Source of the DNA: Candidatus Nanohalarchaeota archaeon
GTDB taxonomy: Archaea; Nanohalarchaeota; Nanosalinia; Nanosalinales; JAFCCC01
DNA length: 13,284 nucleotides
Reading direction: 5' to 3'
Assembly (NCBI GenBank): GCA_017610385.1
Contig: JAFCCC010000013.1
Span: forward strand, 1-13,284
The translations under genes were made by a program, and so were the position numbers. Positions within the stretch are counted from its first letter, which is position 1, and each line of letters starts with the position of its first letter. This document shows positions 1 through 7,504 of the stretch, piece by piece. A model generated the notes under the pieces. The model did no database searches. It saw only the letters and a program-made list of their open reading frames with translations, and was not told where the DNA came from.

Positions 1-308
1 ACTATATGAAAATGTATGTGCGATACAGAAGGCCGCGCCCCCGTCCCAGAGGCATTTAGAATATTTACGCCAGAACAGTTTAATTTTTCACGAAGTTTTC
101 TTGCAGTCCGTTGTACAAACTTAAAATATTTCCCAATTAATTTCTCAGGCAAATCAAAGAAATTTTCATAATGTTCTTTTGGTATTACAATCGTATGACC
201 TTTGCCGTAAGGACTAACATCCAAAAAAGAAATAAATTCTTCATTTTCTAAAACTACCCACGATGGCAGTTCTCCATTAACAATTTTACAAAATATGCAA
301 TCCTTCAT
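1..308 (-). CDS. HIT (histidine triad) family hydrolase, 3' end outside window
   Basis: The 102 visible residues begin MKDCIFCKIV, the usual opening of HIT proteins, with C4 and C7 as a probable zinc pair. They continue through a GHTIVIPKEH segment (about 37-46) and reach the histidine triad H97-I-H99-F-H101 at the window edge. H99 would be the nucleophile in the family mechanism. HIT enzymes hydrolyse nucleoside phosphoramidates or dinucleotides in the cytosol; the exact substrate cannot be read from sequence. The block before the triad is GARPSVSH, where many relatives have AGQ-x-V-x-H. The codons there (GGG ACG GGG GCG CGG) are unusually GC-rich for this window. The start is the ATG at 306-308, giving the expected N-terminus. 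The gene lies behind the histone gene in the same direction, separated by a T-rich tract. The last 30-50 residues are missing. Confidence 0.88.
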   Translation of the reverse strand, partial: MKDCIFCKIVNGELPSWVVLENEEFISFLDVSPYGKGHTIVIPKEHYENFFDLPEKLIGKYFKFVQRTARKLREKLNCSGVNILNASGTGARPSVSHIHFHI

Positions 309-329
309 CTTAAAACCCAAAGCAATTAG

Positions 330-354
330 AAAAATAAAAAAGAAAAAAAGAAAA
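330..354 (-). terminator. T-rich archaeal terminator behind the histone gene
   Basis: Read on the minus strand, this stretch is almost pure T (runs of 4 to 7 T broken by single C or A) and starts 8 nt after the histone stop codon. Archaeal RNA polymerase terminates at such oligo-T tracts without needing a hairpin. It would separate the abundant histone message from the HIT gene downstream. Confidence 0.6.
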
Positions 355-362
355 GTACGCTC

Positions 363-560
363 TTATCGAGCCGCCTTTACATCTTCTTTCTTAACTGTTT
401 TTCTGCCCGCATGTCGTGCGTATGCCCTTGCAGATGCAGCTAGATCCTCTGCGAATTCTTCAATTGCATCTCTTAAAGACTCAACAGCATCTTCAGAAAC
501 TCTTTCAGCTCCAGACAATTTAATAATTCTTTTTACTGGTGCTAGTGGTAATTCAGCCAT
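363..560 (-). CDS. Archaeal histone, tailless, 65 residues
   Basis: This is a single histone fold without tails. It opens ELPLAPVKRIIK, continues with GAERVSEDAVESLRD and the long central helix, and ends with HAGRKTVKKEDVKAAR. The RKT loop (R53-K54-T55) and the arginines at 11 and 20 are at the DNA-contact positions of HMfA/HMfB histones. Such proteins dimerise and wrap DNA into nucleosome-like particles. At 65 residues it is one to four residues shorter than most relatives because the C-terminus stops just after the last helix begins. The start is fixed by a GGGGGTGA Shine-Dalgarno sequence six bases before the ATG and by a TATA box further upstream. The gene is monocistronic by context, with a T-rich terminator directly behind it. 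Confidence 0.95.
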   Translation of the reverse strand: MAELPLAPVKRIIKLSGAERVSEDAVESLRDAIEEFAEDLAASARAYARHAGRKTVKKEDVKAAR

Positions 561-563
561 GTA

Positions 564-571
564 TATTCACC
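564..571 (-). promoter_or_regulatory. Shine-Dalgarno site of the histone gene
   Basis: On the minus strand GGGGTGAA-type sequence lies 5-6 nt before the histone ATG at 560. It is the strongest ribosome-binding site in the window, fitting a highly expressed protein. Confidence 0.75.
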
Positions 572-614
572 CCCGTTTACCTTTGTTTTATTTAATAACA
601 TATTACACACGCTT

Positions 615-623
615 ATTTATAAA
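615..623 (-). promoter_or_regulatory. TATA box (box A) of the histone gene
   Basis: The minus strand reads TTTATAAAT, a near-perfect archaeal box A. Transcription would start about 25 nt downstream, near 594, leaving a leader of about 33 nt that contains the Shine-Dalgarno site. Confidence 0.7.
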
Positions 624-732
624 GATTACGCCGTTTTTGTCCATTCTACGCAAAGTGTAACGCTAATACCCATTGCAAATGATAATCAAAACCCAAAAAA
701 TGGACTGACCAAAATCGTCGCACAAAGAACTC

Positions 733-751
733 GTTACTCATCTAAAGTAAC
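733..751. repeat. Inverted repeat GTTACT-N7-AGTAAC upstream of polB
   Basis: Perfect 6-bp arms at 733-738 and 746-751 with a 7-bp spacer. It lies in the gap between the divergent histone and polB genes, 17 bp upstream of a second, related inverted repeat. Its half site (GTTACT) resembles that of the second repeat (GTTATT), so both may bind one regulator; this is inference. Confidence 0.4.
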
Positions 752-767
752 AATATTCTTTAGCCAG

Positions 768-791
768 AGTTATTGGTGTATAACAATAACT
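768..791. repeat. Inverted repeat AGTTATTG-N8-CAATAACT over the polB TATA box
   Basis: Perfect 8-bp arms at 768-775 and 784-791. The 8-bp spacer GTGTATAA supplies the best TATA-like sequence before polB (about 778-784). A protein bound to the arms would compete with TBP/TFB, so this is a plausible polB operator. As RNA it would also fold into a hairpin if transcription began upstream. Confidence 0.5.
778..785 (+). promoter_or_regulatory. Probable TATA box of polB
   Basis: GTATAACA is centred about 25 nt before position 806, which would give a leader of roughly 19 nt before the polB ATG at 825. No strong Shine-Dalgarno sequence is present; the bases before the ATG read AAAGAGAAC. The exact start site is therefore uncertain. 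Confidence 0.4.
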
Positions 792-824
792 AATTAAGTT
801 TTCATATCCCATTTTAAAGAGAAC

Positions 825-3218
825 ATGAAACTACAAGCACAACTTTTAGATATCACTTATAAAATTATAGAAAACACAGCAATTATTTACTTATACTGTT
901 TAAGTGATCGCGGGAAGAACATTATCGCAAAAGTTGATTCTTTCAAACCTTATTTTTATGTTATTCCTCAAGAAAAAGAATCAGATTTGTTAGATCGTTT
1001 AAAAGCGTTTAAAGTTATTCGAGATGAGAAAACGATTAAAATAACTAAAGTAGAAGAAATCAGAAGAGATAATCAAAAAGTTTACAAGGTATTTACAAAT
1101 ATTCCAAGCAATATCCCAATTTTAAAAGACGAAGTTAAAATCTGGCCAGAAGTTAAGGGCAAAAGAGAATTTGATATAGCCTTTACGCGCAGATATCTTA
1201 TTGATAATGATATTGAACCATTATCTTGGATTCAGATTATTGGAATTGAAGAAGAAACAACTTGCAATGAAGATATTTTCCTCCACGTGAAAGAAATCAC
1301 GAAAGTAAAATCCAAAGATGAATTATCATTTAATATGCTTGCCTTTGATCTTGAAGTTTTAGATGAAAAGATAATTATGGCCAGTTTTTATTCCAAAGAT
1401 TTTAGAAAAGTGTTGTGTATTAAAGACTTTCCTACAAAACAAAAATATGTTAAGGTTGTCAATAACGAAAAAGAACTTTTGGAAAAATTAGTTGAAATCA
1501 TTGTTTCTAGAAAAGTCAATGTTTTATTGGGGTATAACACAGACAGATTTGATTTTGAAATAATTAAAGAAAGAGCAGAAAAACTCGGTGTTACATTAAA
1601 TTTAGGAGTAGATGGAAGCAAATTATTTTTTGTTAAGCGAGGACTATCTCATTCGGCCAGAATAAACGGCCGTATCAACATTGATCTTTATGCCTTTGTT
1701 GAGAATTTAATCCAACAAGAATTAAAAGCAGAAACACTTTCGCTTAATAGTGTAGCAAATGAACTTATAGGAGAAAAAAAATACGACATTGATTGGGATG
1801 AAATGGAATCTTCTTGGAAAAAAGAACAAAATTTGGCGACTCTTTCCAAATACTGTTTAAAAGATTCTGAGTTGACATATAAGTTAGGTGAAAAATTAGT
1901 TCCAGTTGTTTTTTCTCTATCTGTTCTAATTGGACAGATTCCCTTTGAAGTTAGCAGAGAAAGATATAGTCAAGTTGTTGAACAGATTTTAATCAAACAT
2001 TCACATATTAAAAAGACTTTAATTCCTAATCGTCCAAGCAAAGACGAAATATTAAAAAGAAGAGGAAATTCATACGCTGGCGCATTTGTATTAGAACCAA
2101 AAGGGGGAATTTACAAAAATCTGGCGATGTTAGACTATCGTTCTTTATACCCCAGCATCATTGTTTCTCATAATATATCTCCAGAAACACTAAATTGTGA
2201 TTGTTGTGAACCAAAAGACGAAATAATGGGAAATTACTTCTGCAAATTAAAAAAAGGATTTATCCCAGAAGTTCTAGAAAAAATAATGAAAGAACGATTC
2301 ACTTTGAAGAGCAAACTGAAAAAGTTAAAGAGTGGTTCTCAAGAATATCAAGACATGTACACTCGGCAGGTTGCTTTGAAATATGTTCTAAATGCAACTT
2401 ACGGATATTTAGCATATTCTGGAGCGAGATGGTATTGTAATGAATGTGCTAGCGCAATAACTGGCCTTGGGAGAAAATATATTACAGAAACCATTGAAGC
2501 TGCTAGAAAAACAGGTCTAAATGTGGTTTATTCTGATACGGATTCTGTTCTTCTTCAAGGAGAAAATATCCACGAACGCGCCCAAGACTTCTTAATTAAA
2601 ACGAATAAAAAACTTCCAAAATTTATGGAAATAGAAATAGAAGATTTTTATCAAAGTGGCGTTTTTACATCTACTTCGAAGGGTGTTGGCATAAAAAAGA
2701 GATACGCTTTGCTTAGTGAAAATGGAGAATTACGAATTAAGGGGTTAGAACGAGTGAGAAGAGATTGGTGCGCCTTAGCAAAAGATCTTCAAGAGCAGGT
2801 TATTAAATTAGTCTTAACTGATCAAAATGATGCTGCTGTAAAATTAGTTCAGGAAACTGTCGATGCCCTAAAGAAAAAAGAAATAGCACTTAAAAAATTA
2901 CAAATATACACCAAATTAAAGAAAACCATAGATAAATATGAAATAATGACACCTCATGTTCAAGCTGCAAAACGTGCAATAGAACGTGGACTTGAAATCA
3001 AAGTTGGCCAAACAATCCGTTATGTAATTACTGAAGGAGAAGGGAGAATTTCCGATAAAGCAGAAATTATAAAGTTTGCTACTAATTATGATTCAGAATA
3101 TTATATTGAAAATCAAATACTTCCCGCGGCTTTAAGAATATTAAGAGTATTAGGTTATAGTGAAGATGATTTTCTTATGAAAGGAAAACAAACCTCACTG
3201 AGTAAATTTGCAGGTTAA
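825..3218 (+). CDS. polB: Family B replicative DNA polymerase with 3'-5' exonuclease
   Basis: All 797 residues align with archaeal PolB such as the Pyrococcus enzyme. The proofreading domain shows Exo I (D175-x-E177), Exo II (N238...F242-D243) and Exo III (Y343-xxx-D347). The polymerase domain has motif A (D437-YRSLYPSII), motif B (K519-xxx-N523-ATYG) and motif C (YSD571-TD573-S), whose aspartates bind the catalytic metals. Motif B has NATYG where many relatives have NSxYG. Cysteines matching the paired cysteines of hyperthermophile PolB are present (NCDCC...YFCK and WYCNEC). The tail QTSLSKF is a PIP-box-like motif for binding the PCNA clamp. An N-terminal domain corresponding to the uracil-sensing region is present. 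The gene is 2 nt from map and surely co-transcribed. The start at 825 gives the family N-terminus. Confidence 0.97.
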   Translation: MKLQAQLLDITYKIIENTAIIYLYCLSDRGKNIIAKVDSFKPYFYVIPQEKESDLLDRLKAFKVIRDEKTIKITKVEEIRRDNQKVYKVFTNIPSNIPILKDEVKIWPEVKGKREFDIAFTRRYLIDNDIEPLSWIQIIGIEEETTCNEDIFLHVKEITKVKSKDELSFNMLAFDLEVLDEKIIMASFYSKDFRKVLCIKDFPTKQKYVKVVNNEKELLEKLVEIIVSRKVNVLLGYNTDRFDFEIIKERAEKLGVTLNLGVDGSKLFFVKRGLSHSARINGRINIDLYAFVENLIQQELKAETLSLNSVANELIGEKKYDIDWDEMESSWKKEQNLATLSKYCLKDSELTYKLGEKLVPVVFSLSVLIGQIPFEVSRERYSQVVEQILIKHSHIKKTLIPNRPSKDEILKRRGNSYAGAFVLEPKGGIYKNLAMLDYRSLYPSIIVSHNISPETLNCDCCEPKDEIMGNYFCKLKKGFIPEVLEKIMKERFTLKSKLKKLKSGSQEYQDMYTRQVALKYVLNATYGYLAYSGARWYCNECASAITGLGRKYITETIEAARKTGLNVVYSDTDSVLLQGENIHERAQDFLIKTNKKLPKFMEIEIEDFYQSGVFTSTSKGVGIKKRYALLSENGELRIKGLERVRRDWCALAKDLQEQVIKLVLTDQNDAAVKLVQETVDALKKKEIALKKLQIYTKLKKTIDKYEIMTPHVQAAKRAIERGLEIKVGQTIRYVITEGEGRISDKAEIIKFATNYDSEYYIENQILPAALRILRVLGYSEDDFLMKGKQTSLSKFAG

Positions 3219-3220
3219 AA

Positions 3221-4105
3221 ATGAATGAAGAAATAATTGAAAAATACATTTTAGCAGGAAAAATCGCATCTGATGTTAAAAAAGAAGCGAAGAAAATTGT
3301 TAAAGAAGGCGCTCACTTATTTGAAATTGCTGAAACTTTAGAAAATCTAATCTTTGAACGTGGCGGAAAATTAGCCTTCCCAATAAACCTGTCTATAAAT
3401 GAAATTGCGGCACATTATACCCCAATTAAATCAGAAACCATTGAAATCAAACCAGACGATGTACTTAAAGTAGATGTTGGCGTGCATATAGACGGATACA
3501 TCGCAGATACCGCTTTAACTATTAATCCAAACAAACAGCACGAAAAATTAATTTCTGCAGTAAATGAAGCAGTAGCAAACGCAATTAAGATTGCAAAAAT
3601 CGGAACTAGAATTGGAGATATTGGTTCCGCAATTCAAAAGGTAATAGACTTTTATGGATTTAAACCAGTTAGAAATCTAGGGGGGCACTTTTTAGAACAG
3701 TATCAGGCACACACAGGAGAATTCATTCCAAATATAAAATCAGATAATAATGTCAAACTAAAGGAAGGAGATGTTATTGCTATTGAACCGTTCGCAACAA
3801 CTGGGTCTGGATTAATCAAAGAAGGAAAATCCGGAAATATTTATATGTTCTCTGGAACTGCCGTGAGAAATAAGTTAGAAAGAGAGGTTCTAAAAAGAAT
3901 AATTAAGGAAAGTAGAACGTTGCCATTTACTCCCCGCTGGTTTAGAGATATTTCTGACGCACGAGTAAACTTAGCTATTTCACAATTATTAAAACACAGA
4001 GCCATTCAAGGATATCCCATTTTAAAAGAGGTAAATGATGGATTAGTTGCTCAAGCAGAACATACTATCTTAATTTTAGAAAAGCCAATTGTAACTAGTT
4101 TGTAA
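3221..4105 (+). CDS. map: Methionine aminopeptidase, type 2
   Basis: This cytosolic metalloenzyme removes the initiator methionine from new proteins. The five metal ligands of the pita-bread fold are visible: D85, D96, H156, E189 and E280. H65 is the conserved histidine of the active site. The type 2 signature NLGGHFLEQYQAHTG (152-166) and the insert between the last two ligands place it with archaeal and eukaryotic MetAP2. The length of 294 matches archaeal enzymes, which lack the eukaryotic N-terminal extension. The ATG lies 2 nt after the polB stop, so translation is probably coupled. The gene ends 2 nt from the end of the convergent cdc48 gene, leaving no room for a separate terminator. 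Confidence 0.97.
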   Translation: MNEEIIEKYILAGKIASDVKKEAKKIVKEGAHLFEIAETLENLIFERGGKLAFPINLSINEIAAHYTPIKSETIEIKPDDVLKVDVGVHIDGYIADTALTINPNKQHEKLISAVNEAVANAIKIAKIGTRIGDIGSAIQKVIDFYGFKPVRNLGGHFLEQYQAHTGEFIPNIKSDNNVKLKEGDVIAIEPFATTGSGLIKEGKSGNIYMFSGTAVRNKLEREVLKRIIKESRTLPFTPRWFRDISDARVNLAISQLLKHRAIQGYPILKEVNDGLVAQAEHTILILEKPIVTSL

Positions 4106-4107
4106 TT

Positions 4108-6378
4108 TCAAGCATAATAATCTATTTTCGGTTTATCTGGAATCTTCATTCTATTTGTCATTTGTTCAAATTGTTTAATTGCCTCATTTTCAGCAGAAGG
4201 ATTAATCGTCTTTAGGGCAGCTGCAAACTCTTTCTTACCAACTTTTTTTGAGTTAATATTTTTCCTTAATGCAATCATAGCAGCTTCTCTACAAATTGAT
4301 TCAATATCTGCACCAACATATTTTTCAGTTTTTTCTGCAAGATCATCCAAATTCACATCTTTATCTAGCGGCATGTTTTTCGTATGGACTTTAAATATCT
4401 CTAATCTTGCTTTTTTATCTGGCACCGGCACATAAACTAGATTATCAATTCTTCCAGGTCGCAATAATGCAGGATCCATAACATCTGGTCTATTTGTTGC
4501 TGCGATAATAGTTACCCCTTCCAAAGATTCTATTCCATCCATTTCCGCCAATAACTGATTTACAACTCGGTTTCCTACCCCCGAATCACTACTTGAACCC
4601 CTCCTTGGCGCAACAGAATCTATTTCATCAATAAATAAAATACAAGGAGCAACTTGCCTAGCTTTAGAAAATATCTTTCTAATCGCCTTTTCGCTCTCTC
4701 CAACCCATTTTGAGAAGACAGAAGGCCCTTTAATTGTAATAAAGTTTGCTTCTGATTCTGTAGCAACTGCTTTGGCCAATAATGTTTTGCCAGTTCCTGG
4801 CATACCATACAATAAAATCCCCTTTGGCGCGGCAATTCCAAGTTTTTTAAATGAATCTGGATGTGTTAATGGCCACTCAATCATTTCTTTCAATTTAGCT
4901 TTAACATTTTCTAAGCCACCCACCTGCGTCCACTTAGTATTTGGAATTTGTACTAATACTTCTCTCATCGCAGATGGTTCAACTAACCTCATACCATGTT
5001 TCATGTCTGCCATATTAACAATTAATTTTTCTAGAATCTCTGGAGATACATCTTCTTTCTCTGTATTGATTTCCGGAAGAACTCTTCTCAATGTTGTCAT
5101 AGCCGCTTCCTTGCATAATGCTCCAAGATCTGCGCCTACATATCCATGGGTTTTACTCGCTATTTCATCTAAATCAACATCTTTTGCCAAAGGCATATTT
5201 CTAGTATGAATTTGTAAAATCTCTTTTCGCCCGTTTTTATTAGGTACACCAATTTCAATTTCTCTGTCAAATCGCCCAGGTCTTCTCAATGCTTCATCAA
5301 TATCATCTTTTCTATTTGTTGCTGCGATAACAACAACATTTTGTCTTGCATTTAAACCATCCATTAAACTTAATAACTGAGCAACAACCCTTCTTTCTAC
5401 TTCTCCTCTCGTTTCCGCTCTTTTTGGAGCAATAGAATCTATTTCATCAATAAATATGATTGCCGGAGAATTTTCCTGAGATTCCTTAAAGATTTCTCTC
5501 AGCTTCTTTTCAGATTCCCCATAATATTTACTCATAATTTCCGGACCATTAATCGAAGTAAAAAAAGCATCTGCTTCATTCGCTACCGCCTTAGCCAATA
5601 ATGTTTTGCCAGTTCCTGGTGGGCCATACAATAAAACACCTGACGGCGGTTTTATACCCAACCGTTTAAATACTTCTGGTCTTTTTAATGGAAGTTCAAT
5701 CATTTCCCGAACTTTCTGAATTTCATTTTCCAAACCACCAATGTCCTCATATGTCACATCTGGAACCGCCGGCATAGAGTCCTCAATTCTTTCTACTGCC
5801 TGCGGTTTAATTTCAATCTGAGTTTGTTCAGTAATACTGACCATTGTTTTTGGAGTAGTAGATGTAACCATCAATTTAATTTCTTCAAAACCTAAATTGA
5901 AATTCATCTCAAAATTTCGAAAAACATCATCAAAAATAGAGTTCGCACGCTCTTTTTTAGCAGATGGAACTACTATATCTCCCTGAATAACTGCTCTCCC
6001 AATCAATGCTCTTTTCAACATTGCTGGATTAGAAATTTGAATAAAAATTCCTGCTTCTGCAGGCGCCAAAACTATTTTTTTAGCTTCTTTAACCTCTGCC
6101 GGTGTCACATCTACCTTTTCGCCTAAAGAAGTTCCAGCATTTTTTCTTAAATATCCATCCATCCGTATAATTCCCAATCCTGCATCTTGTGGATAAGAGC
6201 GAGCAGCCCTAGCAACTGTTTTTCGAGATCCACCAATTTCAATAGCTTGACCTTCTCTAATACCTAATTTTTGCATAACTTGAGAGTCAATTCTAACCAA
6301 TCCGGAACCAATGTCTTCTTGGGCGTATGGAGGAATCTCTCCAACCCGTAACTTAATTACCTTTTTTTTATCTACCAT
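4108..6378 (-). CDS. cdc48: Cdc48/VAT-type double AAA+ ATPase
   Basis: This 756-residue unfoldase is the archaeal relative of p97/VCP. The N domain (about 1-185) has the double-psi barrel and four-stranded parts. D1 has Walker A GPPGTGKT (252-259), Walker B FIDEID (309-314) and pore loop KYYG (284-287). D2 has Walker A GMPGTGKT (525-532), Walker B FIDEID (582-587) and pore loop KWVG (557-560). Arginine-finger segments RRPGRFD and LRPGRID follow in both rings. Aromatic residues in both pore loops mean both rings can pull substrate, as in VAT. The protein ends YYA, which fits the hydrophobic-Tyr-any (HbYX) motif used to dock on the 20S proteasome. It is the second gene after a 107-residue unknown protein, 2 nt away, and is read from the promoter shared divergently with radB. 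Confidence 0.97.
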   Translation of the reverse strand: MVDKKKVIKLRVGEIPPYAQEDIGSGLVRIDSQVMQKLGIREGQAIEIGGSRKTVARAARSYPQDAGLGIIRMDGYLRKNAGTSLGEKVDVTPAEVKEAKKIVLAPAEAGIFIQISNPAMLKRALIGRAVIQGDIVVPSAKKERANSIFDDVFRNFEMNFNLGFEEIKLMVTSTTPKTMVSITEQTQIEIKPQAVERIEDSMPAVPDVTYEDIGGLENEIQKVREMIELPLKRPEVFKRLGIKPPSGVLLYGPPGTGKTLLAKAVANEADAFFTSINGPEIMSKYYGESEKKLREIFKESQENSPAIIFIDEIDSIAPKRAETRGEVERRVVAQLLSLMDGLNARQNVVVIAATNRKDDIDEALRRPGRFDREIEIGVPNKNGRKEILQIHTRNMPLAKDVDLDEIASKTHGYVGADLGALCKEAAMTTLRRVLPEINTEKEDVSPEILEKLIVNMADMKHGMRLVEPSAMREVLVQIPNTKWTQVGGLENVKAKLKEMIEWPLTHPDSFKKLGIAAPKGILLYGMPGTGKTLLAKAVATESEANFITIKGPSVFSKWVGESEKAIRKIFSKARQVAPCILFIDEIDSVAPRRGSSSDSGVGNRVVNQLLAEMDGIESLEGVTIIAATNRPDVMDPALLRPGRIDNLVYVPVPDKKARLEIFKVHTKNMPLDKDVNLDDLAEKTEKYVGADIESICREAAMIALRKNINSKKVGKKEFAAALKTINPSAENEAIKQFEQMTNRMKIPDKPKIDYYA

Positions 6379-6380
6379 TT

Positions 6381-6704
6381 TTACTCAACATTAATTTCTT
6401 TCCAGCGCTTATCTCCTAATAAGACTCTGAAAGTATTAAATTGTACTTTATTTCCCCATTCATTAAGATACTGTTCCATTTCTCTAATATATTTTTCTGC
6501 AATAATAAACACAGAGTCTTCAACTTTAATATGAGGAATTCTATCAAACAAACCCTCTGTTCGATAATCATATGTTTTATTTTTCTTTTTTACAGTTTGA
6601 TTAAAACCAAACAAACCCCTATAAAATTTATTTCTTTCATAAAGTGATTCAAATCTATTTGTTTTTGTATCATACGCTATTAAAATCGCAACCCTATCCA
6701 CCAT
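6381..6704 (-). CDS. Unknown 107-residue protein, first gene of the cdc48 unit
   Basis: I do not recognise this protein with confidence. It starts with a beta strand (VAILIAYDT, 5-13), followed by a charged helix with a YRGLFGF segment (28-34), a basic stretch KKKNKTYDY (39-47), a strand SVFIIAEK (64-71), a helix (EMEQYLNEW) and a final strand (FNTFRVLL). This could be a small ferredoxin-like fold such as those of Cas2/PaaX-like proteins, but the similarity is by pattern only and no catalytic set is clear. There is no signal peptide or membrane segment. It is separated from cdc48 by 2 nt, so the pair is co-transcribed and likely co-translated. That makes a role with Cdc48 (adaptor, substrate receptor or regulator) a reasonable guess. 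The ATG at 6704 suits a leaderless transcript from the TATA box at 6728-6735. Confidence 0.8.
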   Translation of the reverse strand: MVDRVAILIAYDTKTNRFESLYERNKFYRGLFGFNQTVKKKNKTYDYRTEGLFDRIPHIKVEDSVFIIAEKYIREMEQYLNEWGNKVQFNTFRVLLGDKRWKEINVE

Positions 6705-6710
6705 ATTTTT

Positions 6711-6727
6711 GTTTAAGTAAACAAAAC
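6711..6727. repeat. Operator-like repeat, copy 1 (17 bp, palindromic core)
   Basis: GTTTAAGTAAACAAAAC occurs here and again, identical, at 6743-6759. The core GTTTA-AG-TAAAC is an inverted repeat with 5-bp arms. This copy lies between the minus-strand TATA box and the start codon of the 107-residue protein, over the expected transcription start. A bound protein here would block initiation. Confidence 0.6.
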
Positions 6728-6735
6728 TATATAAA
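6728..6735 (-). promoter_or_regulatory. TATA box of the cdc48 unit
   Basis: The minus strand reads TTTATATA, centred about 26 bp before 6706, so transcription would start at or next to the ATG at 6704 and give a leaderless mRNA. It sits exactly between the two copies of the 17-bp repeat. Confidence 0.55.
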
Positions 6736-6742
6736 CCTTATG

Positions 6743-6759
6743 GTTTAAGTAAACAAAAC
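6743..6759. repeat. Operator-like repeat, copy 2 (17 bp, palindromic core)
   Basis: Identical to the copy at 6711-6727 and offset from it by 32 bp, close to three helical turns, so both face the same side of the DNA. It lies just upstream of the cdc48-unit TATA box, where the BRE would be. It also lies about 15 bp before the weak radB box A, so it could act on both divergent genes. Confidence 0.6.
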
Positions 6760-6770
6760 AGTGTTTAGCC

Positions 6771-6797
6771 ATTTAATTCTTTGTACCTATATATAAA
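6771..6797 (+). promoter_or_regulatory. radB promoter region with two AT-rich boxes
   Basis: ATTTAATT at 6771-6778 is centred about 25 bp before the radB ATG at 6800, which would give a leaderless transcript. The better-looking TATA sequence (TATATATAAAT, around 6788-6797) is too close to the ATG to drive radB from this start. It may instead serve the minus strand or be incidental. Confidence 0.3.
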
Positions 6798-6799
6798 TT

Positions 6800-7504
6800 A
6801 TGAAAATAGAACGCCTTTCTTTGGGATGCAAAAGTTTAGATGATTTATTAGGTGGCGGTTTAGAATACGGAGTTATCACGAATTTTTATGGAGAAGCTGG
6901 TTCAGGTAAGAGTAATTTAGCTTTAATCGCGACCAAGAATGTAGTAGCCGCTGGAAAGAAAGTAATTTTTATTGATACAGAAGGATCATATTCTATTGAA
7001 AGAATTAACCAAATTTCAAAAGCCCCTGAAAAAGTTAACTCAAATACCACCCTACTAGAACCAATGAATTTTAACGAGCAGCACAAAATGATTCTAGAAT
7101 TAAGCAAAAAAATTAGCAAAGAAATAGGATTAGTTGTTCTAGATTCACTAGTGGCTTTATATCGTATTGCAATGGGGCCTGATACTTTCGAAGATACTAA
7201 TAGAAAACTAGCCGCACAATTACTTGAACTTTCCAAGATCGCTCGAGAAAATAAAATCCCAGTTTTAGTTACAACACAAGTCTATTCTGATTTTAATGGA
7301 ACTACAGGAGATGTTGTTTTGGTTTCAAAAGACATAGCAAAATACTGGTCGAAATGTCTAGTCAAATTAGAAAAAGGCCCAAAAAATTTAAGAAAAGCAC
7401 AATTAACAAGACATCGCTCAAGGCCAGAAGGATTAGAAACAAATTTCTTTATTGTCGAAACAGGAGTAGAATCAAGAGAATCTGAACATGATAGACTATT
7501 TTGA
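6800..7504 (+). CDS. radB: RadB, RadA/Rad51-family recombination paralogue
   Basis: This 234-residue protein is a RecA-fold core only. It lacks the N-terminal helix-hairpin-helix domain of RadA, and that together with the length marks RadB. Walker A is GEAGSGKSN (31-39) with K37. Walker B is LVVLDS (111-116) with D115. The N-terminus LGCKSLDDLLGGGLEYG is typical and fixes the start at 6800. RadB helps RadA in homologous recombination and repair, usually with weak ATPase and no strand exchange of its own; that is family knowledge. The ending, rich in charged residues, matches RadB rather than KaiC-like proteins. Its stop overlaps the end of the convergent topA gene by 9 bp. It is divergent from the cdc48 unit and may share its operator. 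Confidence 0.92.
   Translation: MKIERLSLGCKSLDDLLGGGLEYGVITNFYGEAGSGKSNLALIATKNVVAAGKKVIFIDTEGSYSIERINQISKAPEKVNSNTTLLEPMNFNEQHKMILELSKKISKEIGLVVLDSLVALYRIAMGPDTFEDTNRKLAAQLLELSKIARENKIPVLVTTQVYSDFNGTTGDVVLVSKDIAKYWSKCLVKLEKGPKNLRKAQLTRHRSRPEGLETNFFIVETGVESRESEHDRLF

Noticed and set aside
295-660. 121-codon open frame on the plus strand across the histone gene
   Set aside because: It is antisense to the histone, which has clear family motifs, promoter and ribosome site; the predicted product has no recognisable features.
675-710. Box C/D guide RNA on the plus strand (ATGATAA and CTGA present)
   Set aside because: Box spacing is too long for an archaeal C/D RNA and no second C'/D pair is found.
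4772-5209. 145-codon frame on the plus strand inside cdc48
   Set aside because: It is antisense to highly conserved AAA+ motifs and reflects their codon pattern.
6705-6760. CRISPR array or integration site from the 17-bp repeats
   Set aside because: There are only two copies, spacing is short, there are no cas genes or integrase nearby, and the position over a promoter fits an operator better.
6800-7504. RadA recombinase or KaiC-like ATPase
   Set aside because: It lacks the helix-hairpin-helix N-terminal domain of RadA and has the short length and N-terminal pattern of RadB.
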